Origin: Kytococcus schroeteri
Lineage (GTDB): Bacteria; Actinomycetota; Actinomycetes; Actinomycetales; Dermatophilaceae
DNA length: 58,253 nucleotides
Direction of reading: 5' to 3'
NCBI RefSeq assembly: GCF_002847825.1
Contig: NZ_PKIZ01000002.1
Span: 1 to 58,253, forward strand
Under the pieces are notes generated by a model that saw only the letters and a list, made by a program, of their open reading frames with translations, made no database searches and was not told where the DNA came from. Made by a program: the position numbers and the translations under genes. Below are positions 1 through 9,858 of this stretch, one piece after another (the stretch's first letter is position 1; each line of letters starts with the position of its first letter).

Positions 1-2
1 TC

Positions 3-101
3 CCCGGCTGGATCCACTTCTACAATCACCACCGGGTCCACTCCGCGATCGGAGCCCCGCCAGTCAGCCGCCTCAACAACCTGGCTGGACATCACACCTA
101 G
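3..101 (+). mobile_element. C-terminal fragment of an IS3/IS481-type transposase, cut by the window edge
   Basis: An open frame enters from the left edge and ends at TAG 99-101. Its 32 residues include the stretch FYNHHRVHSAIGAPPVSRLN. The YNxxRxH-x-alIgxxPxxrl pattern is the usual tail of the DDE integrase-core transposases of the IS3 and IS481 families, just after the last catalytic glutamate. Only the tail is visible, so the family within these groups, its intactness and the inverted repeat on this side cannot be decided. A strong inverted repeat at 123-154 follows 21 bases after the stop. Family placement is by motif; whether the element is active is unknown. Confidence 0.75.
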
Positions 102-122
102 GTGAGCGGCCGGTGAGGCAAG

Positions 123-154
123 GACGGCCACCCGGTGAGCACCGGGTGGCCGTC
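123..154. terminator. Perfect inverted repeat, probable bidirectional terminator
   Basis: A 14-bp stem GACGGCCACCCGGT pairs with ACCGGGTGGCCGTC around a GAGC loop. It lies between the transposase stop (101) and the stop of the convergent secreted-protein gene (178), the right place for a shared terminator. No T-tract follows on either strand, as is common in actinobacteria. It could instead be part of the insertion-element end. Confidence 0.6.
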
Positions 155-177
155 AGGTGTCCTGCTCGGGAGGTCGA

Positions 178-1014
178 TCAGCAGACGTACTTGCGGATGC
201 CGACCGTCAGGTCACCGAGGAAGATGCGCTGGTCGCCGTCCAGACGGTTTGCGGTGTTGACCCGCAGGGAGTTCCAGTAGGTGACGGTGAAGGTCTGCAC
301 CGGCACGGCGAAGTTCACCAGAACCGAGGAGGCGTCGTCCTTCGGCGAGACGTCCGCGTAGCGGGTCTGGGTCCACGGGTCGGTGGGGGTGCCGGTGCCG
401 CGCAGGCTGGCGCCACGGGTGGTGGTGAAGGCCGCCGGGGACGACAGCTCCACCTTGTCCACGAAGTCATCCGCCTTCGCGTCGATGTCGCGGATGCGGA
501 AGGACAGGGAGCACAGCGGCTCCGAGAAGGTGAAGGTTGTGGCCGACCGGTCGTTGCGCGACCCCGTCGAGGCGTTGACCCCGGTGCCGTTGTCGGGCTG
601 CTGGTGGATCTGCAGGCCGTTGCCGGTGCTGGTCGACACGACGCCCGGGTCGTGATCGCCGTTGGTGATGGTGAGGTTCTCGTTGAAACTCTGCCTCGAC
701 CACTGGGGCTCGGTGCTCCCGCGGACGCCAGTGCGCATGATGCCCGACATCGTCTGGACGACGTTGGCGCTCAGGGTGGTGGCGCCGCTGACGGTGCTGC
801 CGGTGAGGGGCAGCGTGTAGACGCCGGTGGTGTTGGAGGTGCGCACCCAGTTGGCGCGCAGGTCCCAGTCGATGACCTGGGTGACGCACCTGACCGTGGT
901 GCACGACGCCGCGACGGCGGGGACAGCCGTCGACAGGGCGACGGCCGGGGCGGACCATGCGGCCCCCTGGACAAGGGTGCGGCGGGAGGTTGCCGTGTGT
1001 GTTCGGCTGGACAT
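178..1014 (-). CDS. Secreted protein of unknown function with a Tat-like signal
   Basis: A 278-residue product. The start at 1014 is chosen because AGGAGA lies 6 bases upstream and the protein then begins with a short basic stretch, SRRT, and a hydrophobic run ending in AVPAVAAS. This resembles a twin-arginine signal peptide with an AxA cleavage site near residue 35. The mature part is rich in Thr, Ser, Asn and Val and has four cysteines, two just after the cleavage site (SCTTVRC), one in the middle (PLCS) and one as the last residue (RKYVC). This suggests an extracellular beta-rich, disulfide-bonded domain. I do not recognise the family. It is monocistronic, convergent with the transposase remnant and divergent from the methyltransferase gene. 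Confidence 0.7.
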   Translation of the reverse strand: MSSRTHTATSRRTLVQGAAWSAPAVALSTAVPAVAASCTTVRCVTQVIDWDLRANWVRTSNTTGVYTLPLTGSTVSGATTLSANVVQTMSGIMRTGVRGSTEPQWSRQSFNENLTITNGDHDPGVVSTSTGNGLQIHQQPDNGTGVNASTGSRNDRSATTFTFSEPLCSLSFRIRDIDAKADDFVDKVELSSPAAFTTTRGASLRGTGTPTDPWTQTRYADVSPKDDASSVLVNFAVPVQTFTVTYWNSLRVNTANRLDGDQRIFLGDLTVGIRKYVC

Positions 1015-1100
1015 GTGAAGTCTCCTGGCGTGGGACGCGCCGCACGACGTGACGGCGGCTGACTGCGGATCCGGATGGTTGGTGCCCGGTGGCATCGCCT

Positions 1101-1130
1101 GTTCTACCAGTGATGAAATGGCCACACCAA
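1101..1130 (-). promoter_or_regulatory. Candidate promoter of the secreted-protein gene
   Basis: On the minus strand TTGGTG (1125-1130) and TAGAAC (1101-1106) are 18 bases apart, giving a leader of about 80 bases before the start at 1014. The match to the housekeeping sigma consensus is partial, so this is a prediction only. Confidence 0.35.
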
Positions 1131-1229
1131 GTGTTGTTGAACGCTCTTTAACCGCTCGAGCCTCAGACGGAGGCTCCCCCCTTCGCCGGGCCTCATGCCA
1201 ACGCCTCTCGTGAGGCGGAGGCCACCGAC

Positions 1230-1235
1230 TAGCCT
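1230..1235 (+). promoter_or_regulatory. -10 element TAGCCT of a predicted leaderless transcript
   Basis: TAGCCT is followed by 6 bases and then the ATG at 1242. No Shine-Dalgarno sequence is present. Transcription starting 6-7 bases after the -10 would begin at the start codon. Confidence 0.5.
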
Positions 1236-1241
1236 CCACCC

Positions 1242-1949
1242 ATGTCTCCCGCCGCACCCGACCACTACTTCTCCGCCGCCCCCGCATCGGCCGGCGAGCG
1301 CCGTGAGATCGAGGTGGAGCTGGCCGGTCGCACCCACCGACTCGTGACCGCCGGTGGGGTCTTCTCCCCCGACCACCTGGACCACGCCACCGCGCTGCTC
1401 CTGGAGTCCTCGCCGGTCCGGGAGGTGCTCGCCCCCGCGGTGGTCGACGGCGCACCGGTGCTCCTCGACATCGGCTGCGGGTGGGGGCCGGTGGCGCTCT
1501 CCCTGGCCCTGCAGTGCCCCGGTGCGGCGGTGTGGGCGGTCGAGGTCAACGAGCGCGCGGCCGACCTGGCCCGGGAGAACGCGCGACGCCTCGGGGTGCT
1601 GGCCGACGCGCCCGGCGGCCCGGGTGTCACCGTGTGCCTGCCGCAGGAGGTGCCCGTCGACGTGCGCCTCGACGGGATCTGGTCCAACCCGCCCATCCGC
1701 GTGGGCAAGGAGGCCCTCCACCAGATCCTGGCCACGTGGCTGCCCCGCCTGCGCCCCGAGGGGGTGGCGCGCCTCGTGGTGGGGAAGAACCTCGGCGCGC
1801 CGTCGCTGCAGCGGTGGGTCGCCACGCTCGACGCCGAAGCGCTGTCCAGCCTGGCGCCTTCACTCGGCGATGATGAGGCCACGGCCTTCACCTGTGACCG
1901 TGTCGCCCGCCACAAGGCCTTCTGGGTGCTCGAGGCCCACCCCGCCTGA
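1242..1949 (+). CDS. Class I SAM-dependent methyltransferase, RsmC-like
   Basis: A 235-residue product. It has the SAM-binding motif LLDIGCGWG (Asp76 onward) and SNPPIRVGK (Ser148-Lys156), the catalytic NPP motif of N-methyltransferases. The wording around NPP, with a following H and the late VVGKNLG motif, matches the RsmC/RlmG group, which methylates the exocyclic amine of guanine in ribosomal RNA. The short length fits actinobacterial single-domain members rather than the two-domain E. coli RsmC. The exact rRNA position cannot be told from sequence. It has no RBS and is probably leaderless. It is the last core gene before the low-GC cassette on its right. Confidence 0.8.
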   Translation: MSPAAPDHYFSAAPASAGERREIEVELAGRTHRLVTAGGVFSPDHLDHATALLLESSPVREVLAPAVVDGAPVLLDIGCGWGPVALSLALQCPGAAVWAVEVNERAADLARENARRLGVLADAPGGPGVTVCLPQEVPVDVRLDGIWSNPPIRVGKEALHQILATWLPRLRPEGVARLVVGKNLGAPSLQRWVATLDAEALSSLAPSLGDDEATAFTCDRVARHKAFWVLEAHPA

Positions 1950-2002
1950 GGTGACCCAAGACACATGGTTTGACTGGGGCGTAGGCGCATTCGTCTGCAC
2001 CG

Positions 2003-2031
2003 TTGCGACACGCGCATCCCCGCGCTACGAT
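2003..2031 (+). promoter_or_regulatory. Promoter of the ParA-like/HEPN cassette
   Basis: TTGCGA (2003-2008) and TACGAT (2026-2031) are separated by exactly 17 bases, a good housekeeping-sigma promoter. Transcription would start near 2038, giving a leader of about 20 bases that holds the RBS GGAGGG (2050-2055) before the ATG at 2059. The cassette therefore carries its own promoter. Confidence 0.65.
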
Positions 2032-2058
2032 CATCTTCAAATAAGCAACGGAGGGACA

Positions 2059-3207
2059 ATGACGGAAATTATCTCGGTATTCAACCACAAGGGCGGCGTA
2101 TCCAAGACGACCACCGTGTTCAACCTTGGATGGAAGTTGGCGCAGAGGGGGCATCGTGTCGTCCTGGTCGACGCGGATCCCCAGTGCAACCTCACCGGCG
2201 TGGCACTGGGACTCAACAAGATGTGGCCAGATAATGATCGCCCTTCATTCGAGGTCGAGGCAGACGATAAAGAGTCTGAAGCCTTCTCGGCAAATCAGGA
2301 GAATGCCAGCGATTTCTGGGCCCAGAACTTTGACCGCACACTCTTTGGGGCCCTTCAGCCAGCTTTCGAATCACAACCGAAGCTCCTTGAACCCGTCGAC
2401 TGCCTGAAGCTTGACCAGTGCAAAAACCTGTTCTTGCTTCCCGGGCACCTTCGCCTCGGCGAGTATGAGACCACCTTGGCAGTCGCACAGGAACTTGCGG
2501 GATCTCTTTCTGCCCTCAAGAATCTACCAGGAGCACTGCACTACCTCGTCTCCGAGACTGCTAGACAGCTGGACGTCGACTATGTAGTCGTGGACATGAG
2601 CCCAAGCTTGGGCGCCCTAAACCAAAACATCGTCGCGGTCAGCGATCTCCTTGTCGTTCCCGCGGCCCCCGACTTCTTCTCAATCATGGCCTTCCGATCC
2701 TTGGCCGGAGTGATTCCTCGATGGATCAGATGGGCCCAGCTGGCCAGCCAGAACGACATCCTTGCCGAAGCGACATACCCATTCCCGGAGCCTCGACTCC
2801 GATTCGCAGGAACAGTCATTCAGCGATACAAGTTGTACCGCAAGCCGACGCCTGACAACCCAACAGGCACGCCAACTAGGCCGTTTGACAACTGGATCAA
2901 GAAGGTTCGCCAAGCAAATTCACAGGAACTTACGCCGGCATTGCATCGAGCGGGCCTCACATTCTCGGAAAGTGAATACGAGCACGCCGGCGTAGATGAT
3001 GACAGAATTTTGGCCCAAATTCAGGATTTCAACAGCCTTCTCCCGAAGGCCCAAGAGTACCGTGTGCCGGTATTTGCACTCACTGAGGATCAACTCGGCC
3101 AGGTCGGCGTGGTCCTAGAAGGATCCCAGCGCCAAATTGCGAGCTTGGATAGAATCTTTACCGATTTCTCCGATCGCATCGTAAGGCTCTCCTCTGGGCC
3201 AAAGTGA
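2059..3207 (+). CDS. ParA-like deviant Walker A ATPase, partner of the HEPN protein
   Basis: A 382-residue product. The N terminus carries the deviant Walker A motif HKGGVSKTT (Lys11 and signature Lys16), then VVLVDADPQCNLTG (Walker A' aspartate). A Walker B-type strand DYVVVDMSPSLG and the conserved AAPDFFS segment follow. The family is the SIMIBI/ParA-MinD class of dimerising ATPases, usually used in plasmid and chromosome partitioning. It is longer than a typical ParA (about 260 residues): an acidic insert sits around residues 65-115 and there is an extra C-terminal part. No ParB gene and no parS-like repeats are nearby. Codon use and GC are unlike the neighbours (29 of 60 bases G/C at 2221-2280), a sign of transfer. 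Start chosen from GGAGGG and the N-terminal motif. The HEPN gene follows after 3 bases, so the two are almost surely co-translated. Confidence 0.85.
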   Translation: MTEIISVFNHKGGVSKTTTVFNLGWKLAQRGHRVVLVDADPQCNLTGVALGLNKMWPDNDRPSFEVEADDKESEAFSANQENASDFWAQNFDRTLFGALQPAFESQPKLLEPVDCLKLDQCKNLFLLPGHLRLGEYETTLAVAQELAGSLSALKNLPGALHYLVSETARQLDVDYVVVDMSPSLGALNQNIVAVSDLLVVPAAPDFFSIMAFRSLAGVIPRWIRWAQLASQNDILAEATYPFPEPRLRFAGTVIQRYKLYRKPTPDNPTGTPTRPFDNWIKKVRQANSQELTPALHRAGLTFSESEYEHAGVDDDRILAQIQDFNSLLPKAQEYRVPVFALTEDQLGQVGVVLEGSQRQIASLDRIFTDFSDRIVRLSSGPK

Positions 3208-3210
3208 ACC

Positions 3211-3813
3211 ATGCACCCCATTGAAGTATTCGAGGCTCTCATTAAGCACGTCGAGCATCTGACCGAATCCGGGAACAGGTGTGACGCCCAAGGCGCCCAA
3301 GAGGCGGCAGAAGTTCACTTCCGATCTGCCGTCATGATGGCGATCGCCGCCCTTGACTCATATATTCATGAACTAGGAGCCAGGAAGCTAGTCGCGACCA
3401 TTGGGCACTCGAGCGAAGACCTTTCGAGGGCGGCTCGGTACCTGAACGCAAATGAGTGTGATTTCACTACCAACTCTCCCGAGAAGTACGTGCGATACCA
3501 CCTGACGAAGAAGACTTTGGCATCCCCTAAGCAAATTGACCGCCTCTTTGAGGCAATTGGCCTCAACCCCGAGGAAGTCTGGCGCCACGTCGCGATCGAA
3601 CTACGGAGCCGAGAGGATCGCGTTCGTGGACAACTTCAACTTCAATTTGATCGCCGCAACCAGATTGCCCATGAAGGCGACTGGTATTCGAGAGACGTGC
3701 AGTTTCGCCCGATCTCGGCCTCGCACGTAACGGACTGCATGAAAGGCGTGTCTGACTTCGTGCATGCGCTGGATGTACTGATGAAAGAGGACCCCCTTAG
3801 CCTCAAGAAGTAA
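3211..3813 (+). CDS. HEPN-domain protein with Rx4H RNase motif
   Basis: A 200-residue, largely helical product. The segment FDRRNQIAHEGD contains Arg149-Asn-Gln-Ile-Ala-His154, a perfect Rx4H motif with the polar residue after Arg that marks active HEPN endoribonucleases. An N-terminal helix (FRSAVMMAIAALDSYIHELG, about residues 37-56) resembles the first helix of the RiboL-PSP-HEPN and MAE_28990/18760 HEPN groups; the subgroup is uncertain. HEPN RNases are typical toxins or effectors in toxin-antitoxin, abortive infection and CRISPR systems. It starts 3 bases after the ParA-like gene, has no RBS of its own that I can see, and shares its lower GC. The stop is only 3 bases from the stop of the convergent GNAT gene. 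RNase activity and its target are inference. Confidence 0.75.
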   Translation: MHPIEVFEALIKHVEHLTESGNRCDAQGAQEAAEVHFRSAVMMAIAALDSYIHELGARKLVATIGHSSEDLSRAARYLNANECDFTTNSPEKYVRYHLTKKTLASPKQIDRLFEAIGLNPEEVWRHVAIELRSREDRVRGQLQLQFDRRNQIAHEGDWYSRDVQFRPISASHVTDCMKGVSDFVHALDVLMKEDPLSLKK

Positions 3814-3816
3814 TTT

Positions 3817-4974
3817 TCAGCCGAGCCGCTTCTCCCAGATCCCCTCGATACTGACCGGTCGGTAGCCGAGCGCGGTGTTGATGGCCAGCATGGGCCTGTT
3901 CTCCCCGGCGTTCCACGTGTGGATGCGCTGCACCTGCGGCCACTCGGCCACGGCCCGGCGCAGCGCCGCGGTCTTCACGAGCGTCCCCAGCCGGTGGCCG
4001 CGGTGCTCGGCGGCCACGAGGGTGTCCTCCTGGTAGGCCGCCGTGGGCCGACGGCGCGGCGTCTGCAGGTAGCTGTAGGCCACCGCCTGCCCCGATGCGG
4101 CGTGCCGCGCCATCGCGAACACCGTCCGCGCGCCCGACTCCTCCCGGCGGGTGTCGTTGGCCTCCACCCGCTCGGGTGTCCACACCTCCTCCTCGCGCCC
4201 GGGGTCGCCCTGGGGCACGTCGGTGCTCATGCGGCGGTAGAGGTCGCACATGCCCTCGACGTGCTCCTCCGGGGTGCGCCCGCTCCAGGTGACCACCTCG
4301 TACCCCTGCGCCAGCGGCCACGCCGCGGCCTCGAGGGCGCCCACCCGCGCCATGCCCTCGGTCGGGTCCAGCTGCGAGTGGGTCTCGGTCTGCAGCAGGC
4401 ACCACCCGTGGGCGAGCGCGAAGGCGGCCGGGCCCTCGCGGCGGTCCAGCACGCCGAACCCGGTGGGCGCCTCCAGGGCGTCCGGCGAACCCGGCTCCGC
4501 CGAGCGCGCGTGGCCGGTGTAGGTGTCGAGCACGCTGCGCCCCTCGGCGCGGGCGACCTCCTCGGCCACGCGGTGCAGGGCGGTGCCGATGCCCTGGCGG
4601 CGGTGGCCGGGGTGCACCTCAAGCACCACGTGCGCCCGGTCGGTGTTCTCCTGGCGCCCCAGGGAGACCAGCACCGAACCCAGCACCGTGGTCTCTCCCG
4701 TCTCACCGCGGCCGGGCAGCACGGGCAGGCCGAGCCCACCCACGACCGCGCCCTGCGGGACGCGGTCGACGGCCAGGACCATCCGCCGCCGGTGGGCGAC
4801 GGTCTCCTGCAGGTTGCGCAGCACGCCCTCGGCGTCGTTACCGGTCATGTCGTCGTGGCCCAGCAGCTCCTGCCCGAGCAGGGCGTCGAGTTCCACCACC
4901 TGCTCGGTGAGGCGAGAGGGCGCGGCGTCCGAGGGGGTCACGTCGAGCTCGGCCAGGGCGAAGGTCTGCGTCAT
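3817..4974 (-). CDS. Protein with two GNAT acetyltransferase domains
   Basis: A 385-residue product. The first GNAT domain has the acetyl-CoA loop HPGHRRQGIGTALH (around residues 120-135). The second has EHRGHRLGTLVKTAALR and then NRPMLAINTALGYRPV near the C terminus, the usual motif A and motif B of GNAT enzymes. Tandem GNAT proteins include mycothiol synthase MshD, but this one is longer and belongs to the general double-GNAT group of actinobacteria. The substrate is unknown. The start at 4974 (MTQTFALAEL) is preferred to an upstream ATG in the same frame because the extra residues look non-coding. Neither start has a strong RBS. It lies convergent with the HEPN gene and co-directional with miaA, 70 bases apart. 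Confidence 0.8.
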   Translation of the reverse strand: MTQTFALAELDVTPSDAAPSRLTEQVVELDALLGQELLGHDDMTGNDAEGVLRNLQETVAHRRRMVLAVDRVPQGAVVGGLGLPVLPGRGETGETTVLGSVLVSLGRQENTDRAHVVLEVHPGHRRQGIGTALHRVAEEVARAEGRSVLDTYTGHARSAEPGSPDALEAPTGFGVLDRREGPAAFALAHGWCLLQTETHSQLDPTEGMARVGALEAAAWPLAQGYEVVTWSGRTPEEHVEGMCDLYRRMSTDVPQGDPGREEEVWTPERVEANDTRREESGARTVFAMARHAASGQAVAYSYLQTPRRRPTAAYQEDTLVAAEHRGHRLGTLVKTAALRRAVAEWPQVQRIHTWNAGENRPMLAINTALGYRPVSIEGIWEKRLG

Positions 4975-5044
4975 GTGCCCAGCCCAGCAGGGGCGCCGCG
5001 AACCCGCCACCGAATTTGCGGCACCCTCCTCGGCGCCCGCCTCC

Positions 5045-6013
5045 TCAGCCGGCGGCGCGCACCACGGCGAGCGCCTGCTCCACCAGGTCGTCGGCGTCGT
5101 GCTCCAGCCACACGATGCGCGGGTCCGGCCGGTACCAGGCGCGCTGCCGGCGGGCCAGGCGCCGCGTGCCCTGCTGGGTGTCCGCGATCGCCTCGTGCTG
5201 CGTCATCTCCCCGTCGAGCTGGGCGAGGGCCTGGGAGTAGCCGATGGCGCGCCGCGCGGTGCGCCCCGGCCCGGTCCGCAGGCCCGCCGCGTCGAGCGCC
5301 CGCACCTCCTCGAGCAGCCCGGCGGCCCACATCCGCTCCACCCGCGCGTCGATGCGGGGGTGCAGCACCGCGTCGTCGGCCCGCAGCCCGATGAGCACCG
5401 TCGGCACGAGGAACTCGCGCGTGGGCATGGTGGAGCTGAACGGCCGCCCGGTGAGCTCGATGACCTCCAGCGCGCGCACCACCCGCCGCCCGTTGCGCGG
5501 TTCGATGCCGGCCGCGGCCGGGGCGTCCACGCGCTGCAGCTCGGCGTACAGGCGCTCCACCCCCTCGGCCTCCAGGCGCTGCTCCAGCGCGGCACGCACG
5601 GCCGGGTCGGTGGGCGGGATCTCCAGCCGGTCCAGCAGGGCCCGCACGTACAACCCGGTGCCGCCCACCACCACCGGCACGTGCCCCCGCTGCCGGATGC
5701 CGGCCATGTCCTCGCGCCCGTCCGCCTGGAACCGGGCCACCGTGGCCTCCTGGGTCACGTCGAGCACGTCCAGCTGGTGGTGCGGCACGCCGCGTCGCTC
5801 GGCCACCGACAGCTTGGCGGTGCCGATGTCCATGCCCCGGTAGAGCTGCGAGGCGTCGCTGTTGACCACCTCCCCGCCCAGCCGCTCGGCGAGCGCCAGC
5901 CCCAGGTCGGACTTGCCCGTGGCCGTCTGCCCCACCACGGCCACCACCGGCACCGGCCCCGCCAGCGGGTGGTCGTCGGTGGGCGGGGCGGGCGGCGGGG
6001 TGCTGTGCGACAT
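5045..6013 (-). CDS. miaA: tRNA dimethylallyltransferase MiaA
   Basis: A 322-residue product. It transfers the dimethylallyl group from DMAPP to N6 of adenosine 37 in tRNAs reading UNN codons, the first step before MiaB thiomethylation. The P-loop GQTATGKS is at residues 28-35, followed by SDASQLYRGMDIGTAK and PHHQLDVLD, then VVVGGTGLYVRALLDR, all MiaA signatures. The start at 6013 is chosen over an ATG nine bases upstream because GGGAGG then sits 9 bases before the start; with the upstream ATG the RBS would abut the codon. It is divergent from the PPDK regulator, with 32 bases between them. miaB lies about 4.5 kb away. Confidence 0.95.
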   Translation of the reverse strand: MSHSTPPPAPPTDDHPLAGPVPVVAVVGQTATGKSDLGLALAERLGGEVVNSDASQLYRGMDIGTAKLSVAERRGVPHHQLDVLDVTQEATVARFQADGREDMAGIRQRGHVPVVVGGTGLYVRALLDRLEIPPTDPAVRAALEQRLEAEGVERLYAELQRVDAPAAAGIEPRNGRRVVRALEVIELTGRPFSSTMPTREFLVPTVLIGLRADDAVLHPRIDARVERMWAAGLLEEVRALDAAGLRTGPGRTARRAIGYSQALAQLDGEMTQHEAIADTQQGTRRLARRQRAWYRPDPRIVWLEHDADDLVEQALAVVRAAG

Positions 6014-6033
6014 CGGGCCCATCCTCCCGCACC

Positions 6034-6039
6034 TACGCT
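6034..6039 (+). promoter_or_regulatory. -10 element TACGCT of a predicted leaderless transcript
   Basis: TACGCT is followed by 6 bases and the ATG at 6046, with no recognisable RBS. It lies in the 32-base gap between the divergent miaA and the PPDK regulator. Confidence 0.5.
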
Positions 6040-6045
6040 GGGGCC

Positions 6046-6882
6046 ATGAGCACCCAGGCCATCGAGTTCCACGTCGTGGCGGACTCCACCGGCGACACCG
6101 CGGCCCGCGTGGCCCGTGCGACGGCCGCCCAGTTCCCGGACATCGACACCCACATCGTGCGCCACCCCCGCATCACCACCGAGTCCACGCTGCGCTCGGT
6201 GATGGCGCGCATCGCCGAGGACGGGGCGCCGGTGGTCGTGTACTCCACCATCGTGGACGCCTCCCTGCACGAGCTCGTGAAGGAGCTGGCCCAGCAGCTG
6301 CGCCTGGAGCACGTCGACCTGCTGGGCCCCGCGCTGGGGGCCGTGGAGCGTGTGGCCCACCGCCAGGCCGAGCACAAGGTGCGGCCGGTGGGCATCGGGG
6401 CGGACTACTTCACCCGCATCGCGGCGATGGAGTACGCGGTGGCCAACGACGACGGCAATCCCGACCAGCGGCTCGACCAGGCCGACGTGGTGCTCATCGG
6501 TGTCTCCCGCTCGGGCAAGACGCCGCTGTCGATGTACCTGGGCTACCTGGGCTACAAGACCGCCAACATCCCGCTGGTGCGCGGCATCGAGCCCCCGCAG
6601 CGGCTGTTCTCCGTGCCACGCTGGAAGATCGTGGGCCTCACCATCGACCCCACGCGCCTGCAGGACATCCGCACCCGCCGGGTGGAGACCCTCGGCGGCC
6701 ACCAGGGCAAGGACGGCTACGCCGACCTGGTGCGCATCTACGACGAGCTCGACCACGCCGAGGAGGTCTTCCGCAAGGTCGGCTGCCCCACCATCGACAC
6801 CACCCAGCTCGCTCTCGAGGAATCCGCGGGCCGTGTCATCGAGTTGGTGGAGGACCGCCGCGCTACCCTTTCCGGGATGTAG
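6046..6882 (+). CDS. Pyruvate phosphate dikinase regulatory protein (kinase/phosphorylase)
   Basis: A 278-residue product of the PSRP/PDRP (DUF299) family. These enzymes inactivate PPDK or PEP synthase by ADP-dependent phosphorylation of a threonine next to the catalytic histidine, and reactivate it by phosphate-dependent removal. Visible signatures are the N-terminal VVADSTGDTAARVA and the P-loop-like GVSRSGKTP (Gly152-Pro160) followed by PLSMYLGYLGYKTANIPLV. The immediately downstream ppdK gene supports PPDK rather than PEP synthase as target. The two genes are 55 bases apart and in the same direction, so likely one operon. Full length for the family. Confidence 0.93.
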   Translation: MSTQAIEFHVVADSTGDTAARVARATAAQFPDIDTHIVRHPRITTESTLRSVMARIAEDGAPVVVYSTIVDASLHELVKELAQQLRLEHVDLLGPALGAVERVAHRQAEHKVRPVGIGADYFTRIAAMEYAVANDDGNPDQRLDQADVVLIGVSRSGKTPLSMYLGYLGYKTANIPLVRGIEPPQRLFSVPRWKIVGLTIDPTRLQDIRTRRVETLGGHQGKDGYADLVRIYDELDHAEEVFRKVGCPTIDTTQLALEESAGRVIELVEDRRATLSGM

Positions 6883-6937
6883 GCCCGTCCGGGGCCCATC
6901 ACCACTGCTCCACAACCACGTGACCTGGAGGATCCGC

Positions 6938-9598
<2,661 letters not shown>

Positions 9599-9626
9599 CG
9601 TCCCCGGGCTGACCGCCCGGTGACAT

Positions 9627-9663
9627 GACGAAGGGGCCCCGCCGGTGGCGGGGCCCCTTCGTC
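9627..9663. terminator. Terminator of ppdK, bidirectional
   Basis: A perfect 17-bp stem, GACGAAGGGGCCCCGCC paired with its complement, around a 3-base GGT loop. It lies 28 bases after the ppdK stop and 12 bases before the stop of the convergent membrane-protein gene, so it can serve both. Confidence 0.85.
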
Positions 9664-9675
9664 GTGCGGGTCCTC

Positions 9676-9858
9676 CTAGAGCCGTCCCTGGCGCCGCCAG
9701 GTGCGGGCCACGAGGCCCAGCGCGAAGAGGTCGAGGACGCCCACCAGGGCCAGGAACGGGCCCAGCGGGGCGGAGCCCGTGGCCCAGAGCACCACGCCGG
9801 CCAGCAGGAGCAGCACCGCCCCACCGGCCGACAGCGTCAGCACCTGCGCGGGCCTCAT
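9676..9858 (-). CDS. Small two-helix membrane protein
   Basis: A 60-residue product with two hydrophobic segments (about residues 6-26 and 30-50) and a basic C terminus (RTWRRQGRL). I do not recognise a family. Its ATG overlaps the stop of the upstream hydrolase fragment as ATGA, which implies translational coupling. This is the main reason to believe it is expressed. It ends just before the ppdK terminator. Confidence 0.5.
   Translation of the reverse strand: MRPAQVLTLSAGGAVLLLLAGVVLWATGSAPLGPFLALVGVLDLFALGLVARTWRRQGRL

Noticed and set aside
1354..2058. A fused reading frame running from the methyltransferase region into the ParA-like gene
   Set aside because: It is the out-of-frame shadow of the methyltransferase joined by chance to the ParA frame. 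The RBS and promoter place the start at 2059.
2059..3207. Chromosomal partition (ParA) function for the deviant Walker A ATPase
   Set aside because: No parB, no parS-like repeats and no origin features nearby; rho, recA or atp regions are not origin markers. The partner is a HEPN protein instead.
6014..6022. Upstream ATG at 6022 as start of miaA
   Set aside because: The RBS GGGAGG would touch the start codon; the ATG at 6013 has proper spacing.
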